The notes: generated by a model not told the origin, from the letters alone. A DNA stretch of 64,000 bases from Corythoichthys intestinalis (GCF_030265065.1 NC_080413.1:1803001-1867000); one strand, 5' to 3'; counted from the first letter of the stretch, positions 1 to 12,173 are shown. Numbers and translations: made by a program.

Positions 1-535
1 CCAACTTTTTTTGATCAATTATTTATCATCTAACATATCGGAGAAAATGCCACAGTAACAAAAACATACAATTAATCGATAGTTATGAGGTAGATATCTG
101 TGACTTTTTTTACAGACGCCATTTTTATCATTCTGACATAATTTGTTTAAAAGTTAAAAATATGTAATTTTTTTAAGTGTTTTTTTTTTTTTTTAAACAA
201 AATATGAGACATCAATGAAGGATTCTAAGCTAAAAACGACAGACATTTTGAATAATAAATATAATTAATTACCTTCGTTTTATGGCTGGGTTGAAACAAA
301 AGCGGTTGCGCGATGTCTGTAAACGGGGGTTTTCGGGGTAAAACGGACAAATTAAAAATAGTTCGGGGGCTTGATGCACCATGAATCTGCTATGGCAGCA
401 TATAGACATATTGTTCTATCAAACACAACAATTGTTTTGGCTTAAAATACAGCAGTTTCTTTTAAAGAGGCGTGCAAGAGCAGAAACTGCTTTTTCAGTC
501 TTGTCTGTGTTTTCCGCCATATTATATATAAATAT
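1..535. repeat. Unclassified dispersed repeat, copy 1 (cut by window edge)
   Basis: From about base 13 this stretch matches 46099-46582 almost base for base, including the run CATCTAACATATCGGAGAAA and the ending near GTCTGTGTTTTCCGCCATAT. No coding domain, terminal repeat or tail was recognised, so the class is unknown. It runs off the left edge of the window. Confidence 0.6.
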
Positions 536-785
536 ATAAGATCTAAAAGTTTTGGGAGTGAAAGCAGATAATTTGTCTTTTATTCTAGTCTAGTAATTGT
601 TGGCTGTTTTCAACAATGTACATCGAAAATAAAGACATTGATTGACTGAAAATGGTTCAATATTAGATGAAATGTCTTGTTTTCTCATGTATATTTATAA
701 TTGCTATAATTGTTTTATCCGATTACTCGATGAATCGATAAGATTTTCAGTCGATTACTTGATTACTAAGACTTATTTTAAGCAA
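536..785. mobile_element. Fragment of hAT-like element (family of 7338-8655)
   Basis: Shares the run GATCTAAAAGTTTTGGGAGT and the following about 230 bases with the right half of the complete hAT element at 7338-8655, ending in the same CGATTACTnGATTACTAA motif. The terminal inverted repeat itself is missing. Confidence 0.55.
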
Positions 786-893
786 AAAGTTTGTATATTT
801 TTTATTCAAGAATAGATATTGTTGAAAACATTATTTGAAAGCATTTTTTTCTTTATTTAAGTGAAAAATGACCACTTTTAGATATATAAATAC

Positions 894-1759
894 TAGAGGT
901 GGGAATCTTTGGGCACCTAATGATTCGATTACGATTACAATTCAGAGGCTACGATTCGATTATAAATCGATTATTGAAAACCAAAACCAACCAAAAAAAA
1001 CAGCAGGCTTAAATAAACGACTATTTCGGTATCAAGTTAACGATTAAAAACAATAAATAATATACTCAAATCCCCATTCTGTATCAGCAGCTTTAAATTA
1101 CATTCAATTAATGTTGTCACTCAACCGTTAAAGTTGTGAAAATTGCTCGTTATTCCATAATTTCCCTTCTGTCTACTTTCGACATGTGAAAGTTTTAAGA
1201 CTGTTTTGAAGATGGATTCAAGTCAAGATTTTGCCGATTTAGGAGTATTTTAGATAAAAAGTTAATTAGGTTCACTTGGAAGGTTCACTACAACAGCTTT
1301 GCAGGGAAGTCTACTGCTTTAAGATGGCGGCCGTTTACTAACGCACGCATCTAGCTTCCTCTACATGTGCTGCGATCGCCACGAGTCTATTTTGCATCTA
1401 GTCCTATATAAATATGATATCTACCTTAACATTATGTATTGTGGACGTACTTTGTAGCAGCTTTCAGCGGCAGTCAGGTATGTTGTTGTTTTTTTTATCT
1501 CGCGGCATGAGTTGAGCTAGAGCCGTGAGTTGAGCATTGGCATTACCCGAGGGGCCGGGTAATGAGAAGCATGATGTTTAGCTCCTCTCGCGCCGTTCCT
1601 CATTGCGTCCCGAAGACCGCGCGGCGCGCTGAGTGTGTTTTACTTCCGCTTTACTTGACATATTTCAATAATCGGAATTTGGATGTTTTTGAATCGTTCT
1701 CGAATCTTCCACGGCCGAATCGCAAATAATCTAAGAATCGGAAATTTCGCACACCTCTA
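894..1759. mobile_element. Non-autonomous hAT element
   Basis: 866-bp element with related ends (TAGAGGTGGGAATCTTTGGG at left; GCACACCTCTA at right). It is flanked by an exact 8-bp duplication, ATAAATAC, at 886-893 and 1760-1767, the hallmark of hAT insertion. No transposase reading frame is visible. A second copy is at 25216-26136. Confidence 0.88.
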
Positions 1760-2096
1760 ATAAATACTGTAGTAATATTTACTTAAAGTGGAAGAATCTG
1801 ATGCATTAATCTATTAACTAGCCTTTAACACTCAAAACAAGATTGAGAAAATTATTCGACTAGATTTAAGAAAAATGATCAGATTAAGACGTTGTACTAT
1901 AAATTTGCAGTGTGAAAGTAAGTATAAATCAATAAAGAGCTATTTTGTATTAAACATTTAGCCTATCAATTAATTGGGTCCATATTGGTAAGAAATGTAT
2001 CCCTGACCCCCTTTCACCCAATCTGTTTAGTTTTATTAATATCCCGTCCCCAGCAAAAAGTGTACATACAGGTTTTGTTGTTAAATCGTCCCTACC

Positions 2097-3163
2097 AATG
2101 GCGTACCGTACGCAGACTATTTTTAGACCGTGACGTCGCATCGTAAAGCGGAAGTAAAGCCGAAGTGGGACATTATAGACCCGCCCTCGCATAGACCCAA
2201 CGTAATTAGTGCTACTTTTCTCTGGTAATCTTTCAAAAACGAACATGCCGATCACGCATTGCTTTTTTGAAACTTGTAGAAACGACTCTAGACATTACGA
2301 CACATGAAGGATGTTTTCTTCATACGTTTCCGGAAACCAAAAACTCTGGAGGAAAAAATGTGAAGACCGAATCAACTTGTGCGGACTTTAACACCAGCTC
2401 GGCGAATCCATTCACGTTTCATATGCAGTAAACATTATGTTGGGTTGGCATGGTCTTTCAGAGGACAAAGAGGTAAGCCATTTTTATATTTTTAACGTAT
2501 TTTTGTAGCGTAACATTGTGCCGTACTGCTTCTGTCTGACAATGAATGACCTGAAAAGAATTACAATGGTATCTGACTGCCACTGTTACCGTTTCTGTTA
2601 TATATATTAAAAAAAAAAAAAACTTTAGTAAGGGGGAAGTGTAAATAAATTATAGGATTAAGATGTGTTATCAATGAAAAAATAAAAAGTGTTCGTTGGC
2701 TGTCACTGAGTAGCATTTGCGATCGCTATACAAAGCTAACTAAATTACCCCCAAGAACGGCAAGAGACGTAGGACAACCAGAGGATATATAAGAAAGACA
2801 GGGCTGATGGTAAAGGATAGCTTGTTGAAACAGGAGAATGTCATTGTTAGTCGCGTCGATAAAAAAAGCTAAAGCTATGCTTAGGTCGGCTCGTTTTTTT
2901 CGTCCTTTTCAGCCTTAGACACTAAAGCCATCTCTTTAACTGAACATTTTTATGTTCTTGCACATCTTTGCCAGTCACTTCGGCATCAGGCACATCATTT
3001 TCGGAGCGAATTGGTAGGTTTAGCTCTGTAAACATCTCCTTCGTACACGATTTCCATTCATTTCCTATTAGGGACAAACGGTGGCTTGTCCCTACTTAGC
3101 AACAGTAGCTAATGTCATGAATATTAATGAGCGGAAGTGACGTGTTGCTTGCGGTACGCCATT
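2097..3163 (+). mobile_element. THAP-bearing TIR element (degraded)
   Basis: Imperfect inverted ends share ATGGCGTACCG (2098-2108 plus; 3152-3162 as complement), each followed inward by a GACGT/ACGTCAC motif and GCGGAAGT. The left part carries a THAP-like first exon at 2245-2472. The exact ends and target duplication could not be fixed. The superfamily is uncertain: P or another THAP-encoding group. Confidence 0.45.
2245..2472 (+). pseudogene. THAP zinc-finger exon fragment
   Basis: Starts ATG and reads MPITHCFFETCRND, giving the first cysteine pair (C-x4-C) of a THAP domain. A stop follows shortly. In another frame come FFIRFRKPKTLEEK and SRFICSKHY, which fit the middle and the C-x2-H end of a THAP domain, so at least one frameshift is present. 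The fragment ends at an AAAGAG|GTAAGCC donor. THAP domains are DNA-binding modules used by P-type transposases and related elements. It is taken as transposon-derived because it sits inside inverted ends. Confidence 0.45.
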
Positions 3164-3220
3164 TTGAGACCAAACCTACGCCCTTGTTTGTCACACCCCT
3201 AGTCATCAATTCGTGCATAT

Positions 3221-3803
3221 TAGAGGTGCACGGTCCGATAATAGGAATTATGACGTCATCCCAATAAATCCAATAACATTATATATTATTGGGCCTATCG
3301 ATATTCATTTTTGCACGGTGTCGGTGGATTGGGATGTGTGCGTTTGAGTTGTTTCATGGACCAAGACCACAAAAGTCTCCTCTCCTCTTGCACCTAATGT
3401 TTAATCTGCTGACAAAGCACAATACCTTTTGGGTTTATATTTGTTTTAGGTCTGCGCTTATTGTTCAGGGGAACATATCATCAATAATATTTACTAATTG
3501 ATGGTGATTGGCTCAAATTTTATTTATTTGAAAAAATAAATTTGAAGTCAAAACTGTTCTTGTCTTTGTTTTTTCATTATAATAATGTTCATGTCATCAT
3601 GAAAATTCTGGTTAGGTTAAAGGCAACTCTATGCTGAGTCCAACAGTAGTATTTTTGGCCTACACGTGTTCAAAAAAACCCATGTGAATATACATTTAAA
3701 AATTATATATATATTATCGGTTATCGTATCGGTATCGGCTTTGAGGAGCAGGAAGTTATCGATATCGGTATCTGTTTCAAAAAATGGATATCGTGCACCC
3801 CTA
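3221..3803. mobile_element. Short non-autonomous hAT element
   Basis: 583 bp, left end TAGAGGTGCACGGTCCGATA, right end complementary to TAGGGGTGCACGATATCC, flanked by an exact 8-bp duplication GTGCATAT (3213-3220 and 3804-3811). The inside is rich in ATCGATATCGG-type runs. The small frames inside are not thought to code. Confidence 0.88.
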
Positions 3804-3811
3804 GTGCATAT

Positions 3812-4429
3812 GTTGTTGTTTATTAGCATGCTAAGCAGGCACCATTGACTCGCGCTAGCTTAGCCACTCTGGAGTCCTGAAACCGGCAAATAACGAACAA
3901 ACTGCACAGAATTTGCTGAAATTCACTCCGCTGACTAATCAAACCCCCGCAAAATTGAAGATTAAGCTTTATGTTAAAATTCTCAAATTCATTTATAGGA
4001 AAGACAATTACATGCGTTTACATTTTTAGGCCACCGGGGGGCACGAGTGTTTGACAGATTTGTGCCTTTGATCGTAGAGCTACCAAGCTTTTCTGGCAAA
4101 ATCAAAGCTACAAACCTGTCAATCATCGTTAACTTTAAGTACCAAACGCAAGCTAAACAGTTTGAACGAGCATGAAGCAGAAAAAGACGGCGCGATCGGT
4201 CCAATTTCCGATCACGTGATTGGATCGGGACATCCCTAGCCGAGGGCTTTGATCATCGCCAAAATAATGCTTTGGTGCCATCGGGTGACACTTCCCTATC
4301 TACCGTCGAACGGGATCGTCTTCTTATCGTCCTTTCAGGTGTGGACTAAAAATGAGTTACGGGAGATGATAGTCGCCGAGTGAGCCCAAGCCCGAACGTG
4401 AGAGGAGCGACGCCGGGATTGGAAAACGA
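3812..4429. other. Region downstream of GJE1: hAT end remnant, no terminal GJE1 exon seen
   Basis: Around 4150-4239 lies one end of another hAT-type repeat (it reads TAGGGATGTCCCGATC on the minus strand) without a visible partner. I looked on the minus strand for the missing second-loop/TM4 exon of GJE1 and did not find one here or further left. Confidence 0.4.
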
Positions 4430-4435
4430 TCAGAC

Positions 4436-4966
4436 CTGGAAGCCAAAGAGGTGACTCTGCAGCCAGAAGGCGATGACTTCCAAAATGATTCGCAAGAGAA
4501 CGGAGATAATGTAGAAGACGGTATAGATGGGTCGCTCCAGGATCTCCTCCTGGTCGATGTTCTTGCAGGCCGCGTAGAGGTGAAAGACGGCGCCCGGGAC
4601 CAGCACTGTCACCAGCTGCAGCGCCCAGAACACCTGAAAGCACATCTCGGGCTGATTTCCGGTCTGGCCGAGGGTCGACGACAGCGGCGGCTACCTGAGG
4701 GGTTATGGGTCGGAACTGGTTGTAGCAGTACAAGTTGAGCTCTCTGCGATCGGGGTCGCAGCTGAAGTGCAGCGCTTCATTCCCGTACACGGCGAAGCCC
4801 AGAACTCCCAGGAAGAACATCCGCACCGAGCCAAAGAACAAGGTGTGGAACTGGCCGATGACGGTCGGAGGCCTGAGCTGGAGCGCGCGCGCACAAACAC
4901 ACACAAACACGAGTCAGGCGGCGCTGCCGACCGACACGCGGGCAGATAGGGACAGGCGGACAGACA

Positions 4967-4997
<31 letters not shown>

Positions 4998-5262
4998 GAG
5001 CAGGTGCACAGATGGAGGTGGAGGCCATGTGAATGCTTCTTTTGTCAGCACTGAGGCCCTCAGCTGAAGGCTGAAAGCCTTTCAGCGTGCCACAAAAAGC
5101 CTCCATCCACTCCCCGCGCACCCAAACAATCCGCTCAGCCTTCATCCTCCCGTTTGTTTTCTTGTTTTCAACTCTAACTTGAAGTGCCGCTCTCCCCGAG
5201 CGGAAGGCGCCGGCGCCACTTACGCATCCCTCGTAGAAGTTCTTGATGTAGTTTAAGGACAT
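4436..5262 (-). CDS. GJE1: Gap junction epsilon-1 protein / connexin 23 (5' three exons)
   Basis: Connexin subunit of gap-junction or hemichannel type, an integral membrane protein. Minus-strand exons: 5262-5224 (MSLNYIKNFYEGC), 4877-4695 (61 codons, starting LRPPTVIGQF) and 4633-4436 (66 codons, ending HLFGFQ). All junctions are phase 0 with GT-AG. The second exon holds TM1 and the first extracellular loop. That loop shows only two cysteines (FSCDPD... and YCYNQF), the reduced set known for connexin 23. The third exon has TM2, the short cytoplasmic loop and TM3. The intron between exons 2 and 3 is only 61 nt. After FGFQ comes GTC TGA: either a donor CAG|GTCTGA leading to an exon outside the sequence I could interpret, or a premature end. 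The expected second loop and TM4 are absent, so the model is partial. The neighbour NMBR, divergently oriented, is its neighbour in human too. Confidence 0.93.
4959..5002. repeat. Tetranucleotide microsatellite (CAGG/CAGA)n
   Basis: Uninterrupted CAGA then CAGG units in intron 1 of GJE1. Simple sequence; the cysteine- and proline-rich frames crossing it are artefacts. Confidence 0.85.
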
Positions 5263-5680
5263 GTTTGGGCCGTCGCTCTGCGTCCGGGGCGCTTGTGGGC
5301 CCGCCCGCCCGCCCGCATGCGCGCGCGGCCCCGCCCGACGACACGACCGCCCTCCGCTCGTCCCCAAAGCCCGTGTCAATGCATATTTTTTGCCCTTTTA
5401 TCTTCGCATCAATTGACTCGCTCAGTAGACACAGAGAGGCCAACAAAGGCCCCGCGGGCAGGCCGGCTCGGCCGCTCCCTGCGTTCTAATCCCCGCGGGA
5501 CTCTGTCAGCGAAAAACACGACCTCCGACGGTCGGCCCGGCCGCCCGCGAACACGCTACAAAGACACAAAGCTGGCCTTTTCGGGCCCGGGCGACGTCTC
5601 GCCGTGGCGCCCCTTATCCCTCTCGTGTCCCGGCCTCGCCGTGCGCGCGACCGCCTGTCCGTGCCGCGTTTAAAATCGCG
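5180..5680 (-). promoter_or_regulatory. CpG-rich 5' region of GJE1 (candidate promoter)
   Basis: Very GC- and CpG-dense compared with the surroundings, including CCCG repeats near 5306. It covers and precedes the start codon at 5262. No TATA box or start site could be fixed; the promoter role is inferred from position only. Confidence 0.35.
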
Positions 5681-6889
5681 AGTCGGAGGATAGAATTGTG
5701 AGAAGAAAAGACAAAAGTCAGAAAGTGATGACAACACACCCTGCACTGCAAATACTTCTGGAAGAGCATTGAGGAAGGAAGCCGCCGGCGTCCCCGACGC
5801 CAGACAAAGACCGAGCAAAAGTACGTTTAGCGGCAAAGAAAAGTCAAGTCCACACACCAACCGTAATCCTGGCGGCGTGTTGTTCATTCCCCCCTCTTTT
5901 TTCCACTCGCCGGTCCTAAAGGCGGGCGCGGCGGTCCCGGGACACCGCGAAGCCCACGGTCAATTGGCGCGCCGTGTCCGGGCCGCTTCCTGCCGACCCT
6001 TTCACAATCTGCCGGTTGCCTCGGGCAAAACGCCCACCTGGTTAGCTTTGGTCGACACCTACCGTGGCGCTCTTACTTTGACGGTGCCGACATATGGTTT
6101 CCTGCGCAAATCACTCGCGCCGCGGCGACTGACAAAGCCCTTTCGTGTTATCACGTGACCGCGTGGATGGACTCGAGCGGCACTCCCTTCCAGAGTCTTT
6201 CTGGTCAACGTGCTGTCAGGAGCTAACCCGTCCCGATATGATGAGAGACTCGAGTTTAACCTGGCAGATTGTTTGCGTTCCAAACTTCTGGCGCTCCCAT
6301 TAAGCCTGAATGGTCCTAGAATTCCAAGTCAACCTAATGTTCCCTTCAAGTTTTCCCTTTGGCAGGGGGCTACGGTTTCTAGAAAAACAAGCAAAGCGTC
6401 AACTGGAGCAAAGCAGAGAAGGGGCTCGCCGGACAATGTGGCAAACTCAGAGTTCTTTTCAATTCTAGGACCTTCTCCATTAACAACGGATCCATTCCCT
6501 CTGGAGCCTTTGGTAACTTGGAGATTGGAGCTCCGCCCTGAGAGCAAGAGCGACTTTGCCGGGGCGTGGGAATAGGAGTGGGGGGAAGTTGGGGCTGCGA
6601 TCTCGTGTCGCCCCGCAGGGGCTCCTTGGCATTTTTCTGCTTCTGTTTGCCCCTCTCTTCTCTGCCTGGGTATCCGCCCTGTGCTTCGGCGCGGGTCGCT
6701 AGCTCCATGCCGGTGTGTCGGCTGGATGTCGCCTGCTCTGCCATGCCCTGTCCTGCCCCGGGCTTGGTGAGCCGTTGGGGGTCCGGGTGTTGGTGGTGCG
6801 TCCCCTCTTCCCATCCCTGAAGGCCGGCTGATGGGGGCACGGATGGCCCAGGGGTCCACCCTGGATCCCTGGTGGTGGCGATGGCTCCC
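5681..6889. other. Intergenic, GC-rich, no gene recognised
   Basis: Contains several overlapping open frames on both strands without a domain I recognise and without mutual homology to known proteins. The part from 6550 to 6889 has the composition of an old retroposon tail, but no family was identified. Confidence 0.3.
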
Positions 6890-9840
6890 TTACTGTAGCC
6901 TGGAACTCCAGACTTACCGCTATTCCAGCTATAGAGTCTGGGACCCAGCTCCTTATTGGCCTCTCGAGCCCGAACGAAATTGTCCGTGCGATCAGATTGA
7001 TTTATTTGCGTGATGTGTTCTCAACTCATTCACTCCGAGCCATTTTCACTGGAGCAAGGCAGTTCGCTCCCGGCCGTTTTTCTGGATTTTGACTGACTTT
7101 GCAAGGCCCACAGAAAATTCCGTTCTATTGCTATATAAACATGGAACCCACCAAATGAAAGATTAGACTGTCTTCTTTCAGCAGAAAAAAAAAGTTAGTT
7201 CATATCTTTTTCCATTCTTTAGAAATCAGCATTAGAAAATTAGTTTGAGCAATTTTCCAATTTATGATGTAAAAAAAAAACAGAGAAATTGAGCTTTTTG
7301 TAAAAGCATACATTTCAAACATAACTTTGATTTTAACTAGAGCTGAAACGAATACTCCAGTAACTCGAGTTTAAAAACTGATCCGAGTAATTTTATTCAC
7401 CTCGAGGAAATTTTGCGAGCTCTAAGCATCACGTTTTGCCCGGACTATTTTTAATGCGGGACAACGCGCTGATGTCACGTGCGTAGAGGAAGAAGCAATG
7501 AAAAAAATATTTAAAATCTTTCTGCAGCCGACAGCCGCTACAAACTATGCCGTCGTTGCTAAAAACTAGCCCGCATGATGCGGTGTTAGCAGGTAGCATC
7601 TGATGTGTCTCACAGATATCACATTTATGTTGAACTAGATGCGAAATGACAGAGTCAGCGGTGTTAGTAAACAGCCGCCATCTTAAAGCAGTACACTTCT
7701 CAGCGCTAATAAGATTAACGTTACTGTCACTCGCTCACGTACGTAACGTTAGCCCGGCGGAGGGCTAGGTTTCAATTAAGACCACTGTCGATGCGTGGCT
7801 AACGTGTCTTACATACAGGCTTTATTTAATCTGTGAAACATAGCGCTGTAGAGTGGTGAGGGTGTAAAATGAAAATATGATAAAGCTAACTGTCAATTTT
7901 AGCTCAGTCGTCATTGCTGGATAAAACACCAAGTAGCACTGGTCCCTAATGTGCTTCGATACAGCAGGTATCATACTGTAACGTTGACAAAGAGTCACCC
8001 GATTTGTTAGGTTGCAATTATTTCTTTTTTGGGAACTTGTGGAACGACAACAACAACAGGAAGGCACGTCTCTCGCTCTCCCGCACCTCCCTCACACCCG
8101 CACATCACGCGGTGCATTCAGGAACGCATGCAAATATCCCCGCCATATTATAACCTGATATGTTACAATACATTTATCTTGAACACTGCAAAAACTCAAA
8201 ATCCTATCAGGACTTACAGTTTAGACTAATTTAAAACTTAACTAGAACTTAAAAATGGCTTGACACAAATGGAAATTCAATTGAAACACGTGGGAAAAAC
8301 ACCTAACTTTTAAATGATGTGTGTTATCAAGCGTAATGGCATTTTTAGGTCAGAAATATATATATATATTTTTTATAAGATCTAAAAGTTTTGGGAGTGA
8401 AAGCAGTGAATTGGTCTTTTTTTTTAATTCTATTGACATCTGAGAGGCAATTGTTGGCGGTTTTCAACAACGTACATCGAAAATAAAGACATTGATTGAC
8501 TGAAAATGGTTCAATATTAGATGAAATGTCTTGTTTTCTCATGTATATTTATAATTTTTCTTTACCTAAAAAATGTTTCATCCGATTACTCGATTAATTG
8601 AGAGGATTTTCAGTCGATTACTCGATTACTAAAATATTCGATAGCTGCAGCCCTAATTTTAACACAGCTATATTTCGCTTTTGTGACAGCCCAAACATCT
8701 GAATAATGTTTTCGTTCTACAAAATAACAAACAGCAAGACAAATAGAGCTTTTGATTGCAAAGTAACAATTTTATTTACACATAACTAAACTATTGAACT
8801 GTTGAACTATTTGCGCACATAACAATGGGGAAGGCTCTCAGCTGCTCCCGGTTGAATGAGAGGGCTCCCAGTAATCTGATGAGTCCGGATCAAGATCGGT
8901 CTCACTTTTTTCATCATCTTCATCGTTGGTTTCAACCTCAGGCTTAGGAGTAACGCAACGTGAGCTCCGCAGAACGCGTGTGGAACCTGACGCTGTTGTG
9001 GCCATCTCACAGGCGGGGTAAACTTCTCTCTCATCACCGTCTGTCTTATCAAGATAGATTTTTTAAAAATCCTTTTTTGACGATGGTTTCGTTTTCTTTT
9101 CAAAACACTCCTCCAGTGTCGTTTGCCTTTTTTTCCCAATCGTTCTCCACATTTTTCTCGCGTCTTCAAGATCCCTCCAACTTCCGTTTCCTGATTATTT
9201 TTCTTCACTTCCTTTCTGGGCCCGAGATGAGCTCTCACAAAATGCGCTACTGCCCTCCAGTGGCCAGTTTTATTGCTTTAAAATGGGTTTTGAGCTTTGT
9301 GCATTGCAGTTTAGGTGCGTCACAACCTAGAGATGCCTCTTGTAAAAAAAAAACAAAAAAAACACACAAAAAAAACAACGTAATAGACGTTTTTGGGACA
9401 CTGAAACAATTAAAAATAGAACATATTTATACGTTTTTGGGAGCAAATTAGTTAATGAGCAAAGTCACTGTACGCGTCAGAAGTTGTCTCCACAAGAACA
9501 GAGATATCATAGGAGGGAGCCGAGAATATGTTCTTCTCCACGGCAAATTCAGTTTTGAATGACCAAAAACACATTAAGTCCCTAAAACCAACAGTCTATC
9601 TCGCGCTGGCCATGTTGAATAAACTTCTCAGTTCTCTGCTCTCCTTGTATGTTTACGTACTTGCGCTAGAGTTTCTTTTTGCTTTACCAACATCACTTCC
9701 GCCCATCGCTGATTGGTCCACTCCGCTGTCTGTTTGCTGTGGCTTGCTCCGCCCTGGGAATTTGATCTGCGGAACAATCGCCAGACTCAATAGCTGGAAC
9801 AGCGGTGAATCTGGAGTTCCAGGCTACCCTTGCGGGGCTA
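6890..9840. mobile_element. Old composite element with inverted ends, possibly piggyBac-like inside
   Basis: GTAGCCTGGAACTCCAGA at 6896-6913 recurs in inverse orientation near 9808-9826, with further matching sequence inward (TTCCAGCTAT, GAGTCTG). Inside, 7022-7320 begins ACTCATTCACTCC and resembles a repeat I associate with fish piggyBac elements. On the minus strand near 8860-9000 an acidic stretch (ETNDEDDEKSETDLDPDSS) looks like the N-terminal region of such a transposase. The class is a weak inference. It is split by the hAT element at 7338-8655. Confidence 0.3.
7338..8655. mobile_element. hAT element with 8-bp duplication
   Basis: 1318 bp. Left end TAGAGCTGAAACGAATACTC, right end complementary to TAGGGCTGCAGCTATCGAAT. 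Exact duplication ATTTTAAC at 7330-7337 and 8656-8663. No intact transposase. Related shorter elements are at 536, 29160 and 37698. Confidence 0.88.
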
Positions 9841-10337
9841 GATTCGCTGCGGGACTATCACGTTAGATGGGACTCACGCATGACTAGGTGAAATTAAACA
9901 CACTCAAGTAGGAAACCTCGGTTTCAGGATTAGCTATGACACAGCATAGAATAGGATGCCAACATACTCACACTCGCAAGGGATTCACACAAATACTGGG
10001 TTCTAGACCACATGGCTGGTTTAGGTACACTTCAACCTTCCCAATCACTTATCTCTCAGACACCACCACCCGCTTTCCTTGGTTATCAGGCCCCCCACAT
10101 GGTGTCAACCAGAAATACAACTAGCTAACTATAGCGCCTACATATACATAGTTTGAGTAGGCGTTTAATGTATTTCTTGTTGTTGTTTGTGCTTTTTCTG
10201 TCTCTCTCTCCCTCTTTTCTTTTGTTCCCTCATAACCCCTTCCTGTTCGCCGCTTTCTCCTAATAAACTAGGTACGTTGAATGATCACAATGGAAGTAAC
10301 TCGTACTCCCACACGAGGGCCGAGAACGAAAATCGGT
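9841..10337. other. Intergenic sequence with possible retroposon 3' end
   Basis: Pyrimidine-rich run near 10180-10260 followed by AATAAA at 10262, suggesting the 3' end of an old retroposon or transcript. No coding domain was recognised. Confidence 0.25.
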
Positions 10338-11570
10338 ATTTGCCATGTGGCAAAATCGACTTTGCCATGTGGCATTTTTTTTGTCATGTGGCAAAACAAT
10401 TTTGACACATGGCAAAAAAATGCCACATGGCAAAACCAATTTTGCCACATGGCAAAAAAATTCCACATGGCAAAGAAAAAAATGCCACAAACCAAAATCC
10501 ATTTGGTCATATAATAAAAAATGCCACATGTCAAAATACAATTTGCTGAATGGCAAAAAAAAATGCCACATGGCAAAAACAATTTTGCCACATGGCAAAA
10601 AAATTCCACATAGCAAAGCAAAAATGCCAGATGGCAAAATCAATTTTGCCACATAGCAAAAAAATGCCACATGGCAAAAACAATTTTGCCACATCGCAAA
10701 AAAAATCCACATGGCAAAGAAAACATGCCGGATGGCAAAAACAATTTGTGGCAAAGAAAAAATGCCACCTACAAAAAAAAAAAAAAAATTGCCATACAAC
10801 AATTAAAAAAAAGGCCACATGGCAAAAAACATGCCACATGGCTAAACCAATTTTGCCACATGGCATAAAAATTCCACATGGCAAAACCAATTTTGCCACA
10901 TGGCAAAAAAAAAAAATTCCACATGGCAAAGAAAAAATTGCCACATACAACAAAAAATATGCCACAAACCAAAATCCGTTTTGCCATATAACAATAAAAA
11001 AAATGCCACCTGTCAAAAGACAATTTGCCACATGGAAAAGAAATGTCACATGTCAAAATACATTTTGCCTCATGGCAAAAAAAATTCCAGATGGCAAAAT
11101 TAATTTTGCCACTTGGCTAAAAAAATGCCACATGGTAAAACCAATTTTGCCACATGGCAAAAAAAATCCACATGGCAAAGACAAAAATGCTACATACAAA
11201 ATTTTTTTTTTAAAATATGCCACAAACCAAAATCTATTTTGCCATATAACAATAAAAAAATGACACATGGCAAAAAAAAAAATAAAACGCCACATGACAA
11301 AAACAATTTTGCCACATGGCATAAAAATTACACATGGCAAAACCAATTTTGCCACATGGCGAAAAAATTACACATGGCAAAACCAATTTTGCCACATTAG
11401 CAAAAAAATGACACATGCCAAAGAAAAAAATGACACATACCAAAAAAAAATATGCCACAAACCAAAAACAATTTGCCATATAACAATAAAAAATGCCACC
11501 TGTCAAAATACAATTTGCCACATGGCAAAAAAAATGCTACATGGCAAAATGATTTTGCCACATGACAAAT
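10338..11570. repeat. 1.2-kb array of TGCCACATGGCA dyads
   Basis: Dozens of copies of TTTTGCCACATGGCAAAA and near variants, spaced by A-rich linkers. Each is an inverted repeat TGCCA-CA-TGGCA with a central CACATG, an E-box-type hexamer. The first three copies (about 10339-10395) read TGCCATGTGGCA, the opposite orientation. Longer units of about 55-60 bp recur irregularly, for example a linker containing CCACAAACCAAAATC near 10490, 10970, 11225 and 11460. Long frames on both strands follow from the repetition and are not considered genes. It lies about 600 bp upstream of the first NMBR exon. Confidence 0.9.
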
Positions 11571-12173
11571 ACCACTTTTGGTTCCCGCTGTCTCTCTACT
11601 CCCATGTAATACATTAAAACTGTCCAGATCAATTGAACACTCAGATCTCCATTCTCTGTGTCCAGCAGCTGACCAGAACAGGTTAAAATAAATAATAATA
11701 ATAATAATTAAAAAAAGAGTGACTTTGTCAGGAGTAACCAAGAATCCAAGCAATGACCCTGCACTCCCAGAACGACTCGCAACCGCCCCAAGCTTTTATT
11801 ACTCATCACTTGGATGATGGTGGCTTCTGATGATGGATAACTCAAATTTGCTATCTCCGAATAGGTCAGTATCACATAAGACTGATCAAAACAGGGATGC
11901 TTTCAGCCCAAATGACTGATGACAGACGATGTCATGACCTGTTGATGCATCATTTCAGTAGCAGAAGATGGAGTAAGGAGGATGATGATGGGAGTTGTCT
12001 GATGAAGATGCTAAAGCAGCTTCTCTCTCTCTTTCTCTCCGTCTGCCTGCGCGCTGACAAACTGGAGCCATAAAAGGCATCTTCCCAGATTGGTGCGTCT
12101 TCCTCCTCCGGCGAGCCGCTTTTACGCACAAATCTCCACGCAGGCGCGCTCTCTAATTCTCTCTCCGGTCCGG
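11571..12173 (+). promoter_or_regulatory. Upstream region of NMBR, with (AAT)n tract
   Basis: A run of AAT/ATA repeats lies near 11689-11710. From about 12025 a CT-rich stretch leads into the 5' leader of NMBR. ATAAAAG at 12071 is a possible TATA-like element. No start site could be fixed. Confidence 0.3.

Noticed and set aside
4777-5379. 200-codon minus-strand frame overlapping GJE1 exons 1-2
   Set aside because: It crosses the (CAGG)n microsatellite and a shifted reading frame of the real exons; no resemblance to a known protein.
10550-11263. 237-codon open frame (and several on the other strand) in the TGCCACATGGCA array
   Set aside because: The frames come from repeated units lacking stops; composition is low complexity, both strands are open, and there is no domain or initiation context.
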